This document shows positions 21,080-32,489 of a stretch of DNA of 64,000 nt, in pieces. The position numbers were made by a program, and so were the translations under genes. How positions within the stretch are numbered: position 1 is the first letter of the stretch; every line of letters begins with the position of its first letter. The stretch comes from Diploptera punctata (taxonomy: Eukaryota > Arthropoda > Insecta > Blattodea > Blaberidae): the NCBI GenBank assembly GCA_030220185.1, contig JASPKZ010004575.1:1-64000 (forward strand), in the 5' to 3' direction. The notes under the pieces were generated by a model. That model saw only the letters and a program-made list of their open reading frames with translations, did not search any database and was not told the origin of the DNA.

Positions 21080-21960
21080 CTTTCTCTTGACCATACTGAA
21101 TTCCCTAGCATAGGGTAGAAAAGAATGACACCTGATTAGAAAACATTGAGTTATTGTCTGAAATCTCTATATGTTCACCAACATTAGAAGGATACAAACA
21201 AGGCTGTGATTCTTGTTCTGTCCACAACAGGTGTCTGAGAAAACGTAGAGGTGTTTCACTTCATGACTGATTTTCTCTTCAATGTAATCAAGGAGAAAAG
21301 ATCAAACTTTGTTAGGTCCTTTCGTTGTAAAGCTAGAATCTGGAAGTGTTGGTTTTTAGGCAAGTCATATTAAAAATATTCAGTCAATTCACGGAGATAG
21401 AATTTTTCTTGTACTGGAGTCATGGAAAGCATAACATTCTGTATGAAATCAAGTATGAAATCAAATATTAACTCAATTACATTGTCATGGGCTTTAGTCA
21501 GTTTTTCAACTTCAAGTTTGGAATAAAACTTCTTAGCCCAATGCTTAAAATTGAATTTCACATTCACCTCTTCATAAACACAACAGTTATCTATTTGGGG
21601 TTGTCCAAATTTTAGATCAAAACTTTCATGGAACTCCTTATAAAACAAATATGTAAGATATATAAATGATCCATTCTTCCAAGGCCTCAGCTCTGGATAT
21701 TGTAGTAGGAGTTGCTGCCACATTATTTTGACATCTTGTCTAGGGCTAAGAAGTTAAATTCATTGCTATAATGACTGAATTCTTCCTAATGTTATCTCCA
21801 ACCAGCAACATAAAAAGTTTAGCATTTCCTGATACAGTTTTGCCTCTCTTGTCTTGAAGTGATTCACCAATATTTCTTTGATTCTATCATCGCTCACAGC
21901 ATAAGTAGACAGTAATGCATTCTTACATACCCTTTTTTTCAAGTTGAATTGTTTAACCAA
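21080..21960 (-). pseudogene. TE-derived protein relic (VCKxxF...DxC family)
   Basis: The minus-strand frame 21766-21960 reads NLKKRVCKNALLSTYAVSDD then RIKEI, like the VCKKxFLxxxxISxxRV motif of a widespread insect TE-associated protein family. The frame 21370-21723 reads LFYKEFHESFDLKFGQPQID then NCCVYEEV, matching that family's F-KP--D-C--CE segment, then a helical K/E-rich part with ending HWAKKF..EVEKLTKAHD. Weak RKDLTKFDL follows near 21320. There are frameshifts and stops between the parts. The family assignment is from memory of motifs only. Confidence 0.4.
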
Positions 21961-22909
21961 TATACATTACTTCATTCCATTTGTTTGCTTGTTTTCCCTA
22001 GATCTTTATCTTTCTCTGTTATTTCAGGCCTTTTTGCAACAGCTTTTAATTCAAATAAATTTTGAAGATGCATCTTCTTCATTTTATACAATAGCACTAT
22101 GCATTATACATATATTGAAATTTTTCTCTTTCATAATACCATACACCTGAAGTTGAGAACCTTCGTCCTACACATATTCTAGCAGCTTCTTATTCAAGAA
22201 GAATTTTTAGCAAGATTTTAACATTACTTGTATATATATATAATATACATATATATTATGTATTTCCTTTTGATCTTCTCCTGGAACTTTTTCTTAGCAT
22301 ATCATTCTGTACCTAAAACAAAAGGAAATTAACATATAAAGATAAATAAATGTACAAAGAAAAATATAAATATAGGTAAATAATATTTGATTCCTAACCT
22401 AACTAACTTTAGAGTTAGAAAAACTTAAATATGATTGGGATAAAACTAAAACAATATTTCCTTAAAGGGAAAACCAAATACAAAAATCTAATAAAAACAA
22501 TTCATTCAGCATTAAATAGGTTTTAAGATTTTAGTGTGAAATCCTTACCCTGCATTCTATATCATGAGGTTTGGGTGAAATTTCATTCCCTTTGCAGTTT
22601 ATGTATTCACTCTTGCACTCGTAATATCATATTTTCGTTTGGTGTGAACACTTTTCTTCTTCTTTTTTAGTGGTTCTGAGTGACTCGTATCAGATATTGT
22701 GATATAACATAAATGATAATTAGAATGTAATTTTTAATAACTAAATCTATTTACTCTATTGTTTCAGAACATATAAGTAACAATACTAAGGGCACATTAC
22801 CTGTTATTGATTTAACTATTGATCAATTTAATTACTTCTTTTTAAATCAAGTTCATGAAAAAATGAATAATATAAATTATAATTCTTTTTTAACTTTTAC
22901 AGGAATTAA
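21961..22909. other. AT-rich stretch with nothing recognised
   Basis: Contains a short AT microsatellite at about 22231-22260 and no convincing frame. Confidence 0.45.
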
Positions 22910-23440
22910 TCACTATAAGGTTTAATTTATGATAAAATCAAATGTTTTCTAGCTCTCCCCATATAAATCTTCTAACTAGATCGTGATTTTGAGACAATAA
23001 TGGTCTCATCTTCAGTACAATCTTGGCGACTGATGTTATGTCGATCAGAAGAAACACTTCTTCCTTCTGTTGGTGGACCGATGAACCTCTGGATCAGGTC
23101 AGGATTTGCAGGAATTTCAAAGTACATAAGTTCTCCCTTATTTTTCTGAATGTGGATTTTCTCCCAAACCGTGAGTTCCTTTTGTTTGGGAAAAAATCCA
23201 CATTCACAAAAATGAAGGAAAACTTATGAACTTTTAAATTCCCGCAAATCCTGACCTGATCCAGAGGTTCATCGGTCCACCAACAGAGGAAAAAATAAGT
23301 GTTTCTTCCAATCGATATAACATCAGTCGCCAAGATTGTACTGAAGATGAGACCGTTATGGTCTCAAAATCGCAATCTACTTACAAGATTTATATGAGGA
23401 GAGGTAGGAAACATTTCATTTTATCATAAATGATAATGTT
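22910..23440. mobile_element. PLE foldback pair with coding ends
   Basis: Two head-to-head PLE 3' ends. The minus copy (about 23190 to 22980) reads ELTVWEKIHIQKNK then YFEIPANPDLIQRFIG, CTEDETIIVSKSRS. The plus copy (about 23185-23385) repeats the same coding tail with frameshifts (NPDLIQRFIGPPTE). ELTVWEKIxIQKNK is shared with the PLE at 55200-55564. The left terminus is AGGAATTAATCACTATAAGG; the right arm stops earlier. No target duplication was found. Confidence 0.75.
23341..23377 (+). other. Conserved PLE hairpin motif
   Basis: CTGAAGATG is followed by the stem GAGACC (23349-23354) and GGTCTC (23360-23365) with a 5-nt loop, then AAAATCGCAAT. Same layout as the motifs at 38671, 41529, 50351 and 55541, with a different but paired stem. 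Confidence 0.5.
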
Positions 23441-23509
23441 CCTCCTATTGACACAATGAAAAATAAATCAATCAAGCCTAAATGTTCTTTATATTTCAAA
23501 CATGTAACT

Positions 23510-23662
23510 ATATTATTTTTGGTCTGGACATCTTACCTCAATATTAATGTTGATTTGTTCTTGTTCAAGAACAAATCAACATTAATATTGAGGTAAGATG
23601 TCCAGACCAAAAATAATATAATTAAAATAACCTCAAAATATAACTTCCTAAAATTAAATATT
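23510..23662. mobile_element. PLE foldback with a perfect 54-bp stem
   Basis: 23509-23562 and 23567-23620 are perfect reverse complements (54 of 54) with a 4-nt loop GTTC. A PLE terminus AACCTCAAAATATAACTTCC plus TA follows at the right. A 12-bp duplication AAACATGTAACT flanks the unit (23498-23509 and 23663-23674; the last T of the left copy also pairs). The perfect match marks this as the youngest foldback here. Confidence 0.85.
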
Positions 23663-23864
23663 AAACATGTAACTGTTGAGAATGTATATTTTATTATACT
23701 AAAACTGAGTAATTGTCCTGTATATACTATCTTAAAATATGCTGAAAATTTTATATGTGAACCTTTAACACATATTTGACTGTTGTATTGATATTTCATT
23801 ATTTCCTACTTTTTATAGTAAAAATTATTTTAGTTCATAAAGCAGGAAATAAAACAGAATAGTC

Positions 23865-24135
23865 TTAATTTTATAGACCTATTAGTATCATTCCTATTTT
23901 ATCTAAGGTTTCTGAAATTTCTTTAAATAAGCAGATAATTGAATACTATAGAAAAATTATTTTCTTCTCAATTTGGTTCTAAAGTGGACACAGACACAGG
24001 CATTGTGGATGTTATAACAGGTTTTGTTAAGCAAATTTAAACACTTTTGAAAGTGGTAATTGAGTAGGAGGATATTTCTATAATGTTAGTTAAGACTTTG
24101 ACACAATATCTTATTACATTTTTAGCCATAAAAAT
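23865..24135 (+). pseudogene. Jockey-type LINE reverse transcriptase relic, part 1
   Basis: Plus-strand frames read YRPISIIPILSKVSEI (the R-PIS-LP--SK--E motif of Jockey/CR1 reverse transcriptases), then NKQIIEYYRK, TGIVDVI and VKTLTQYLIT in shifted frames. Stops and frameshifts throughout. Confidence 0.65.
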
Positions 24136-24149
24136 ATTTAAAGAATATA

Positions 24150-24150
24150 A

Positions 24151-24193
<43 letters not shown>
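24150..24193. repeat. (AT)n microsatellite
   Basis: Pure TA repeat beside the tail of the SINE C copy that follows. Confidence 0.9.
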
Positions 24194-24197
<4 letters not shown>

Positions 24198-24204
24198 CAC
24201 TACT

Positions 24205-24532
24205 CCTGGCACGACAGGCTTAGAAGGCCCTTAGCCTACCATCCGGCTGCTGGCCTCACATCCACATGTGAGGTAGATGATCATTCAGCCAGTGTAGGGG
24301 TGACATGTTGTCAGCATGTCGAGTCCCCTAGCCATTATAACTGGTTTTCTCAACCTGGAGCGGCTACTTATTGTAGCTACCCAAATGCCTCACGATGCTA
24401 GGTGGGTACCGGTACAACTGGCCAAAATACCATGAGAAAAATGTTTCCCCATGGACACTCGAACCAGCACAAGTCCTGTAGCTCTGCACCAAGGCTTCTT
24501 GCCTTAACCACTCAGCTACGGCACGGACTTAA
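24205..24532 (-). mobile_element. SINE C inserted in the Jockey relic
   Basis: Minus-strand head GCCGTAGCTGAGTGGTTAAG at the right end, box-B-like GGTTCGAGTGTCC, then CATGGGGAAAC, GGGTAGCTAC and GACATGCTGACAACATGTCA. It separates the two parts of the Jockey relic. Confidence 0.8.
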
Positions 24533-24534
24533 GT

Positions 24535-24965
24535 TTCTCAATAAAAACAAAACAGTTGATATTAAATTTAACTTAAGTAGATTTATACTTCATTCAAACA
24601 TTGGATTCTAGTCATTTACCTTGATTTTGATTTAGGATGGAAATCCTATTTTGACAATTTTGCTAGCAAACTGAGCAAAAGTTTATTTACGTTCAAAGCA
24701 CTCACTCAAAGCTTAGATAGAAAATCCTTATTAACAGTTTATTATAGTCATATTTACATTCATTTCAGCTATTCAATTTTACTGTTGGGTAATCATAATT
24801 ATTACAAAAAATCTTTTATACTACAAAGAAGAATAATTAATGAAAATAACATTAGAACTCACTGTAAATCACTTTTCATAAAGTTGCGAATCATAAGTAT
24901 TCAGTTGCTTACTTTATGTAAAAAAGAATCTACACAAATATACATGCTGCTTATCTCTTCATAAT
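24535..24965 (+). pseudogene. Jockey-type LINE relic, part 2
   Basis: In shifting frames: FLNKNKTVDIKFN, then DFDLGWKSYFDNFASKLSKS (the LGI-D--L-W--H---L--KLSK motif), VYYSHIYIHFSYSILLLGNH and QRRIINENNIRTHCKSLFIK. This is the thumb/C-terminal part that should follow part 1. Dead. Confidence 0.65.
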
Positions 24966-25186
24966 TATAATGGGTGCCAGCAGGAGGGTGCACTTGCACC
25001 CCCCCTGTCAGCAAATAAAATACACAAAAAAATTAAGAAATATTCAACAAAATTAAGTCACTGTTTGAATAAAAATTCACTCCCGTCGTCAGGAAAGAAA
25101 ATAAACGGAAAAAAATAAAGAATATCATTATTAATAAAATAAAAATAAACTTAGTTTTATTCGATTTTCATATTTATTAAGATATA
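24966..25186. other. Short unique stretch with a small hairpin
   Basis: GGGTGCACTTGCACCCCCC at 24985-25003 can fold on itself. It might be the end of a lost DNA transposon, but no partner end was found. Confidence 0.35.
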
Positions 25187-25344
25187 ATTTAGTAACAGCT
25201 GTTTCAGTACACTGTGCTTTCTTCAGACATGTTAAATTATGAATTGTGTTGTTATAGTACATATCAACTGATCTAAGCAATTTGTTAACATGTCTGAAGA
25301 AGGTATGGTGTACCAAAACAGCTGTTACTGAATTATACTTACTC
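25187..25344. mobile_element. Inverted PLE-like pair beside the LINE
   Basis: TAATTTAGTAACAGCTGTTT with CTTCAGACATGTTAA at the left is matched, reverse-complemented, by TTAACATGTCTGAAGAAGG, then CCAAAACAGCTGTTACTGAA. The CTGAAGAAGGTA..TACCAAAACAGCTGTT order resembles the hairpin motif of the other PLE copies. The right arm abuts the LINE 3' end directly. Confidence 0.5.
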
Positions 25345-25354
25345 ACTGGCACTA

Positions 25355-26777
25355 TCAAACCCATAGGTTCATGGCCGCGCGGACATAAGCTCTCCATACA
25401 TCCCTATCCTGAGCTAATCCTTTCCAATCAATCCCTGTATAATCTACTTCAATCAAATCATAGTTAATGTTATTCTCCCACCTCATTCTTGGTCTACCAC
25501 CTGGGTGTTTTCCCTCTGGCTTTCCTACAAGAAGCTTCCATGCAAGTCTTTGATTCCCCATACATGCAACATGTCCTGCCCAACGCAGTCTACGAGACTT
25601 AACTGTTCTTATTATATCTGGATTCCTATGAAGACCATGTAGTTCATTGTTATGTAGTCTTCTGCATTCACCTGTCTGTTCATCTCTCTTTGGTCCAAAA
25701 ATTTTCCTAAGTACTTTATTCTCAAATACTTGTAATCTCCATTCCTCGCTTAAAGTAAGAGTCCATGTTTCGCACCCATATAATATAACGGGTAGAATAA
25801 TAGTTTTATATATTTTCAGTTTAATGTTTTTTGAAAGGAGTTGGGAAGTCAAGAGTCTCTGTAATGCATAATAACATGCATTTCCAGAATTGAGCCTATG
25901 TTTAATTTCTTTGTGCATCTCATTCCTATTTGTGATTATTCCTAGGTATTTGAATTCAGCCACTTCCTCAAAATTTCCCTCATTTATCATTAGCTGTCCA
26001 TTTAAATTATAAAATGTATTTCTACGTGTGACCATATATTCAGTTTTATTGATATTTACTTCCACTCCTAATTTCTTAGTGTTACTCAATAGTGTGTGCG
26101 TGTTGGCCTTTAGTATCTCCTCACTATCGGCCAATAGTACTACATCATCAGCATAAACTAACAGCTTGTTAATACCATTGAGTTGTAAGCCTTCCTCATT
26201 CTCTAAAGATTTAATGGCATGCTCTAGTACAAAATTAGATAGTAGAAGAGATAATGCATCTCCTTGCTTCAAACCATTCTGGATTTCAAAAGTGTCCAAA
26301 AACTGTTTGCCTACACGCACCGTACTCTTTGTGTCATTTAGACACATTCGTATAAGTCTAACTAACTTTTTAGGAATTCCAAACTCCAGCAGGATACTAT
26401 ATAACTTCTCTCTATTAATTGAATCGTACGCTTTTTTTGAAGTCTACCTATAGTTGATGTACAGTACCATTATATTCCCATTTCTTTTCTAAAATCTGTC
26501 TTATACTAGTAAAAATCTGATCTGTTGTAGACCTGTTTCTTCTAAATGCACATTGATGATCTCCTAGAATGTCATCAATATAGGGAGTAAGTCTGCTTAC
26601 TAATATATTTGTTAGAATTTTGTACAAAGTTGAAAGTAATGAGATGCCCCTGTAGTTGTTGCAATCAGTTCTATCTCCTTTCTTATAAATTGCTACAACA
26701 ATTGATTCCTTCCATTCATCTGGAAGAGCTTCTTTTTCCCAAATCATACTAAGCAACCAGCTTATCTTGTCCAACAA
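25355..26777 (-). pseudogene. LINE reverse transcriptase and C-terminal tail, frameshifted
   Basis: 26777-26448 encodes the fingers: WKESIVVAIYKKGDRTDCNN then YRGISLLSTLYKILTNIL and GDHQCAFRRNRSTTDQIF. After a frameshift near 26445, 26347-25355 encodes the palm and thumb with LLVYADDVVLLAD (the YADD catalytic box), EFKYLGIITN, ILPVILYGCETWTL, FENKVLRKIFGPKRDEQTGE and the tail LRWAGHVACMGNQRLAWKLL..PRMRW. The tail is the part found in all short fragments. The catalytic YADD is intact but the reading frame is not. Confidence 0.85.
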
Positions 26778-27529
26778 TTTTTCTCCCCTAATTTATCAGT
26801 TCTGCTGGGATCTCATCTGAACTGATGCTTTATACATCTTCAATTTTCCAATCGCCATTTCAACCTCTAATGCACTTGACTCTGCGACTAGCATTTCTGC
26901 TGTCTGTAACTTATCCTCCTCAATGTCCTGTTCTGTATGTACATTTAATAGCTGATTAAAGTAATTTTTCCATCTATTTAATATGCTCCTGGAATCTGCA
27001 ATCATATTCCCTTTTCATTCCGAATTATGTTTGTTCTAGCCTGAAACCCTTTCTTCTCTATACTAATTCCCTTATATAATTCTCTAATGTTCCTATTTTT
27101 GCGTTCATTTCAAGATCATTAATCTTCTCTCTCAAATATTCCCTCTTTTTACTATTTAGTAACTTCGTGGTTTCCCGTCTAATACTACCCAATTGCTCTA
27201 AATTTACCTCATTTGGCTCGTGTAACCATTTCATTTTTGCTAGCTTTCTTTTCTTTACAATGTCGGCACATTCCTCATCAAACCATTTCTTGTTTTACCT
27301 CTTTTTTAAACAACCAATGCTTTCTGATGCTGACAGTTTAATAGTATCTCTTATAGCCTCCCATTCTTTATTTATATCAGTTTCTTCTTCGTTTGCCACA
27401 TTGTCATCTGAAGATTCCAGTACTTCAAATCTATTAGCAATTTTGATTTCGTATTCTTGCCGCATTTCATCATTTTTCAAGTTTTTTAATTCTAATTTTA
27501 CAGAAACATCTTTAGCGTTTGTTCCTCTC

Positions 27530-28365
27530 ATAAGCGATAGCCGTTGTCTGATTTTCACTCTGACCAGACAATGATCCGAATTGCAGTCTGTCCCTCTTAC
27601 TGATCTAACATCAATGATGCTACTGTGCCAGCATTTATCCACTAATACATGATCTATCTGGTTCCAAGTTTCTCCATCTGGGGACATCCAGGTGTATTTA
27701 TGAATATCCTTATGCTGAAATGTTGTGCTCCTAACAATGAGATTCTTCGATGTGGCAAATGTGACTAATCTAACCCTGTTGTCGTTAGTATCTTCATGAA
27801 GACTGAATTTGCCTATTGTTGGTTTGAATATATCTTCCCGTCCCACTTTTGCATAAAAACCTCCTAAGACAATTTCATATATCATGAAAGGCTATCAAAT
27901 AAGCATTCTAATTCTTCATAGAACTCATTCTTGATCTTGTCATCTTTATCTTCTGTGGGGGCATGTACATTTACAATTATAAAATCATGTCGTTTACCCT
28001 TCAGAATTATGTATGATATCCTATCACTAACAAACTTAATATTTAGGATAGCGGATAGGATCCTCCTTCTGACTAAAAAACCTGTTCCAAATGCAGGTCT
28101 TTCTGCACCCCCGTAGTATAATGCAAAGCTTCCTGATTCCTGACTACTTTCTCCTGGCCACGACTATATCCAATGGCGATTTATCTAATTCCCGCATTAA
28201 TATCTCTAGTGCCCCGCTATTGTATAAAGTCCTAACATTCCATGTTCCTAGGAACATGTCCCTGTGTTTGAGCCTTTGGCATGGGTTCCCTGAAGTAGTC
28301 ACCGCCCGGAGAACCAAATGGGGGACTATTTGACCTCCACAAAATTTTACCCCAGTTGAACCCAT
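27530..28365 (-). pseudogene. LINE endonuclease domain, frameshifted
   Basis: From 28365: LGTWNVRTLYNSGALEILMR then ELDKSPLDIVVARRK, the N-terminal strand of an apurinic-endonuclease-type LINE nuclease that nicks target DNA. The middle part (28140-27890) is in another frame. From 27885: GGFYAKVGRE, where the family usually has GDFNAKVG, so a key Asp is changed to Gly. Then SPDGETWNQIDHVLVD and GTDCNSDHCLVRVKI, the closing SDH motif. Upstream, 28613-28347 holds a short leader frame of unknown role. Confidence 0.8.
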
Positions 28366-28620
28366 GTCCGCATTTTTTCGACGGTTGTATTTTTACGGTG
28401 AAAGATCATCACTCTTTTGACCAAGGTACTTTTTTCGTCTGGCTTATCACCTTCGACTAGTCCGGCATGGGTAACCCTATTGGCAGCAATGCTACCACTG
28501 GCATAGCTCTCAGGATCATTTAAGCGCACGCAAGCCACTCCACCACGACAAGGTAAAGATACCATGGAGGGTTGATTAACACAATTATATAAGTGAACAA
28601 ACATCTTATACAATTTGGCC

Positions 28621-29011
28621 CTGACAGATCCAGAATTATTGCCAAAGGTTGGGTAATAAAACTAAAGTTTCCACAGAATTTTGAGAGTAGAGAAAGGAAA
28701 AAACTGTCCTATATAAACGAGTGATTTATTATGAAAAGCAGAGTGGAGATGGGGACTGAAGTGTTTACTTCAGTCTCCCGTGGGACGAGTGGAGCCTCTC
28801 CATGGGTAAGCATATATCTAATATCTACAATCTACATCATAAAGGATCACTTTTTTAAGTTCAAAATGATCGATTCTTTAAATTTAGTAACTTAGATTAA
28901 ATTGAACATGCATTGGCAAATAAGAAGACCTAAGGGTCAATTTAAATTAATCAAAAATTAACATTAATAAACTACAGTTGACTTTTGTTTCTCTCAAATA
29001 TTCATACACAG
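28621..29011. other. No gene; a small hairpin
   Basis: GGGACTGAAGTGTTTACTTCAGTCTCCC-type sequence at about 28751-28779 gives a 9-bp stem with a 4-nt loop. The rest is unique. Confidence 0.4.
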
Positions 29012-29024
29012 ATTTAAGTATCAA

Positions 29025-29331
29025 GGGGCACGCCGTAGCGTAGTGGTTAAGGCACTGCGCTACAAGCCGGAAGGTCGAGGGTTCGAGTCCCGGTGGGGCC
29101 AGGATTTTTAAACTGACCCAAACCTTCTGGCGGCACTATGGCCCTGGGGTCGACTCAGCCTCTAACTGAAATGAGTACCAGACGTTTGTTCTGGGGTAAA
29201 GGCGGCCGTCACACAGGGCTGACAACCTGGCTGACATCAAGTGCCGATTGTCAAGAAAAAGTGGGAGCCTTAACCTCCTACTACCCCAAGGGCCTCCTCA
29301 GGCTTGTAGTGGGATCACTTTACTTTACTTT
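29025..29331 (+). mobile_element. SINE B with target duplication
   Basis: Head GGGGCACGCCGTAGCGTAGT, box B GGTTCGAGTCC, intact body, tail TTTACTTTACTTT. A 13-bp duplication ATTTAAGTATCAA flanks it (29012-29024 and 29332-29344). One of the best-kept copies, so this family moved recently. Confidence 0.9.
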
Positions 29332-29344
29332 ATTTAAGTATCAA

Positions 29345-29667
29345 ATCAAAGTTTGACGCAATTCAACATGGCAACTTTAGCTTCTTTGACAAAATGTTTT
29401 AACTGATTTTGTTTTTGGATATTTTTTATGTATGTTGACAGTTAAAATAAATGTGTTTGTTTTATGGTTTTATATGTTTCTATGTACAATGTGATGTTTC
29501 CCCGCCGAACGAAGGCCAACCGCTCGGGCCAAAGGTCAATTTAAATGTTGAATCCTTTTTACGCTACGTTATGACTTGGGATAATCTCAGTTGTAACAAA
29601 CTAACAAAAATAACTCACTCTAACCTTATATTTATCCAATTTGTGAAGCATGTTATTTGTTTTTTAT
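29345..29667. other. No recognised feature
   Basis: The frame 29451-29747 runs into a SINE G fragment and is not a gene. Confidence 0.4.
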
Positions 29668-29905
29668 TCGATGCCCCAGGTTGTCATTTCGACATTTCTG
29701 GTGTTCTCTCCTGGCATTGGCATAATTGTAACCCACTTCTGAAGTAGGGGCACCTAGAAGACAGAGTTACGCTGCCCCCGATGATATGATGGGTGACGAT
29801 GATAGTGGTATGCCATTAGAGTCCTTAATCCTAAACTTAACCTAAATTTCAGACCATGGGCAACCACAGGAATAATTCACTTAATTAAACATGAGCAATT
29901 ATTTT
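29668..29905 (-). mobile_element. SINE G, headless fragment
   Basis: CCAGGTTGTCATTTCGACAT, CTCTCCTGGCATTGG, ATAATTGTAACCCACTTCTG and GGGGCACCTAGAAGACAGAG repeat the body of the neighbouring SINE G. The tRNA head is missing. Confidence 0.7.
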
Positions 29906-29949
29906 CTCAAAGTAAAATTACTATATTACAAATGAAAATGGCTTTTTGT

Positions 29950-30245
29950 GTCCAATGTCACCAGGTTGTCTTTCAACATTTCTGGGATTCTCTCCAGACA
30001 TTGATGGAATTGTAACACATTTTGAAGATTGGAGCACCTGGAAGACGGAGTGACATTAACCTGATGATATGATGCGTGATAAATGATGATAAAGAACAGA
30101 AGAGTCCTTAAACCTAACCTATATTCCAGAAGATGAGCGAGTACAGGAATAATTCCTTCTTAAGGAAACATTTTCTAGTCTGACTGGGAATTGAACCCAT
30201 GACCTCATGAACTGTAGTGAAAAGCTCTGACCACAATACCAATCA
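29950..30245 (-). mobile_element. SINE G with tRNA head
   Basis: At the right end the minus strand reads TTGTGGTCAGAGCTTTTCAC (box-A region) and GGTTCAATTCCCAGTC (box B). The body then follows the 29668 copy. Other copies: 46215, 53036 and 57347. Confidence 0.75.
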
Positions 30246-30272
30246 CAAATGACAATGTTTAAAAGTATAGTA

Positions 30273-30622
30273 GATATCTTCTTCTTCTTCTTCTTCCTTC
30301 CAAGTATTAGGCCAAGGCCTGTTACGATCCTATAGAAAATTTTCCGATCCTACCGGGAAATTCTCGTATAAGACTTGAAAGCATAATAATAGTCCCTTCA
30401 ATTGGTTGCTGGCCAAAGGAAGGCAAAACCAGCGATGCGGCTGTCATCTTATAGCCTCTGGTCAGGCTTTTCTGGAGAAGAGAAAATAAAGAAAAGAAGA
30501 AATGGAAGATAGGAAAGACTTCCTAGCCCTCGGATGCCCTAATAGCGCCGGGGTCGAAAAAAACAAGAGTTAACCAAGAGAGGTTAAATAGTAAAGTTAA
30601 AAGAGTGCAAAACACAAGTATA
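30273..30622 (-). mobile_element. Repeat H (GAA-tailed retroposon), 5'-truncated
   Basis: The minus strand reads from CTTGTGTTTTGCACTC through GCATCCGAGGGCTAGGAAGT, GCCTGACCAGAGGCTATAAG and CCAACCAATTGAAGGGACTA to GGCCTTGGCCTAATACTTGG and a (GAA)n tail at 30283-30296. Copies with clear target duplications lie at 46673 and 47197. Confidence 0.75.
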
Positions 30623-31305
30623 TATAATAATTAAAAGACTAGGACTTTAATAAAACACTAGCAAATCTAGAAAAAAGTTCACTTTGTATACCTTCTCAAG
30701 TATAGAACCAATTCCCTTGCAAAGAAGGGGACAAATATTACCCCAGAAAATTCACCATTCAACTAAAATTTAGGTAAAATATCCATAAATATAAAACAAC
30801 AATTTTTTTTAAACATAAACAATAAGCAATAAAAGTAAAAAAAATTAAAGTGTTTTGGAATTGAAACAAATATAAAGCAAGAAATGAAGCCATTGAAATT
30901 GGTCACTGGGCATAAATGTTTCAGGGCTCACTTTCATTTCATACGACAGCTATACCATATGCATAAAACTTTCACAATAAGATACAAAAATACATGTTTT
31001 CTAGTCTTAACGAGCATGGGATGCTCTCCAAAACCAATTAAGATAGAAAGATATTAGCACTACAGGGAACGTCTTTGTCGGAGATGTGGTACCCCTTCAC
31101 TTAGTAAGTCGTTAAAGGAAATTATATAAGATTATTTTGGCAACCTAAAAAAAGATATGGAAGGTTTGGACATCCTTTAACAATGGAAAATGGGTGTAAA
31201 CCAGCATCTCTGGAAATATGACTTATATGGAAGAGGGGAACCAATCCCAAAACCTGTAACATTTGTTAATTTGTAAAGAGGCCCAAGCATATATGTGGGC
31301 GGGGT
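30623..31305. other. AT-rich stretch with nothing recognised
   Basis: No motif or family match. Confidence 0.45.
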
Positions 31306-31317
31306 CATAAAATATTT

Positions 31318-31616
31318 CAAAGTGATCCCACTACAGGCCTCAGGAGGCCCTTGGGGTAGTAGGAGGTTAGGGCTCCCACTTTTCTTGACAATCGGCACTT
31401 GATGTCAGCCGGGGTTGTCAGCCCTGCGTGACGGCCGCCTTTACCCCAGAACAAGCGTCTGGTACTCATTTTAGTTAGAGGCTGAGTCGACCCCAGGGCC
31501 ATAGTGCCGCCAGAAGGTTTGGGTCAGTTTAAAAATCCTGACCCCACCGGGACTCGAACCCTCGACCCTTCGGCTTGTAGCTCAGTGCCTTAACCACTAC
31601 GCTACGGCGTGCCCCC
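31318..31616 (-). mobile_element. SINE B with target duplication
   Basis: Minus-strand SINE B with head GGCACGCCGTAGCGTAGTGG and box B GGGTTCGAGTCCC. A 12-bp duplication CATAAAATATTT flanks it (31306-31317 and 31617-31628). Confidence 0.9.
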
Positions 31617-31628
31617 CATAAAATATTT

Positions 31629-32489
31629 AATGAACTAAATAAATCATTCACGAAGAGTATCGCACAACATTTGCTCGTTAGCCCGACGTCGAATAGGGTA
31701 CATTACTTGTTGACCCACCGTCGAACAGGGCACATTTCTCGCAACTCTAATAAAACATTAATATCGGTTTATTTAAATTTCGACAAAGTCAAGATCATCT
31801 CCTACATTGTGCTTTGGAACACAAGAAAGCAGTCGGAGGGCCGACTAGTGTATACATCTACGAAAATAAATTACTCCATTGTGTTTACTCCACGGCAGTG
31901 ATTTACCTAATTATTTGTATCACTTTAATCTTCCTCGCATGAACCTTTGATGAGAATCCAGCTCTTACCGAACCCTGAACCTGAGCAGTCCGGAGCATCA
32001 AACCGTCCAGGTACCCATATCCCTAGGAACACCAAACCTAATCAACCTGAGCTAAAAACCCCGTCCCAAACTAAATGGTATCACAGATAAAAACAATGGG
32101 CCAATATCCAATCTAGATTGAATGTTACAAAAACAAGCAGTAGCAAGTTTCGGATTAAAGACAGAATATGACTATTTGGCTGTCATCTGTACAAAGTTAA
32201 AATTTATGACTCAGACAAATGCACAACACTAATTCAAAGGGGGAAGACTTTTCTCAATCTTCAATTATATTTTTATATGCACCTATTATTTAAGCTTCTA
32301 CACCTAATATTAACATTGAGGTCGCAATCTTTAAGACCGTAACTTCAATTTGTTGAGGAATTCACTTAGTTTATGCAGTTCCTGCATGATGGACTATTTT
32401 ATTTCTGATTGTAAAATTAATAATCTAGTACACGAAGGTGCATGTATATTAGTCATCCAATGCACTCTACATGCTTTGGGTTCCAGTTT
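31629..32489. other. No gene; one short direct repeat
   Basis: CGACGTCGAATAGGGTACAT and CACCGTCGAACAGGGCACAT (31684-31733) are two tandem, diverged copies of a 30-bp unit. Nothing else recognised. Confidence 0.4.

Larger units (their letters stand above)
25345..28620 (-). mobile_element. Near-full RTE-like non-LTR retrotransposon (LINE), inactivated
   Basis: The element reads from about 28620 down to 25345. The order is 5' leader, AP-type endonuclease (28365-27530), linker, reverse transcriptase (27005-25700) and a C-terminal tail. It ends in ATAGTGCCAGTGAGTAAG, the 3' end shared by fragments at 1465, 34848, 43853 and 50738. Several frameshifts and at least one changed catalytic position make it inactive. 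Open frames on the plus strand across it are antisense shadows. Calling the clade RTE-like rests on the endonuclease and tail motifs, which are of the kind often mis-annotated as craniofacial development protein 2. No phylogeny was possible. It is the probable source family of the 3'-end fragments in this window. Confidence 0.85.

Noticed and set aside
22910..23440. A target-site duplication for this foldback
   Set aside because: No word of 7 bp or more is shared at the two edges once the palindrome ends are set. It may have decayed or the ends may be misjudged.
26166..28333. Plus-strand open frames across the LINE
   Set aside because: Antisense shadows of the endonuclease and reverse transcriptase, which have clear motifs on the minus strand.
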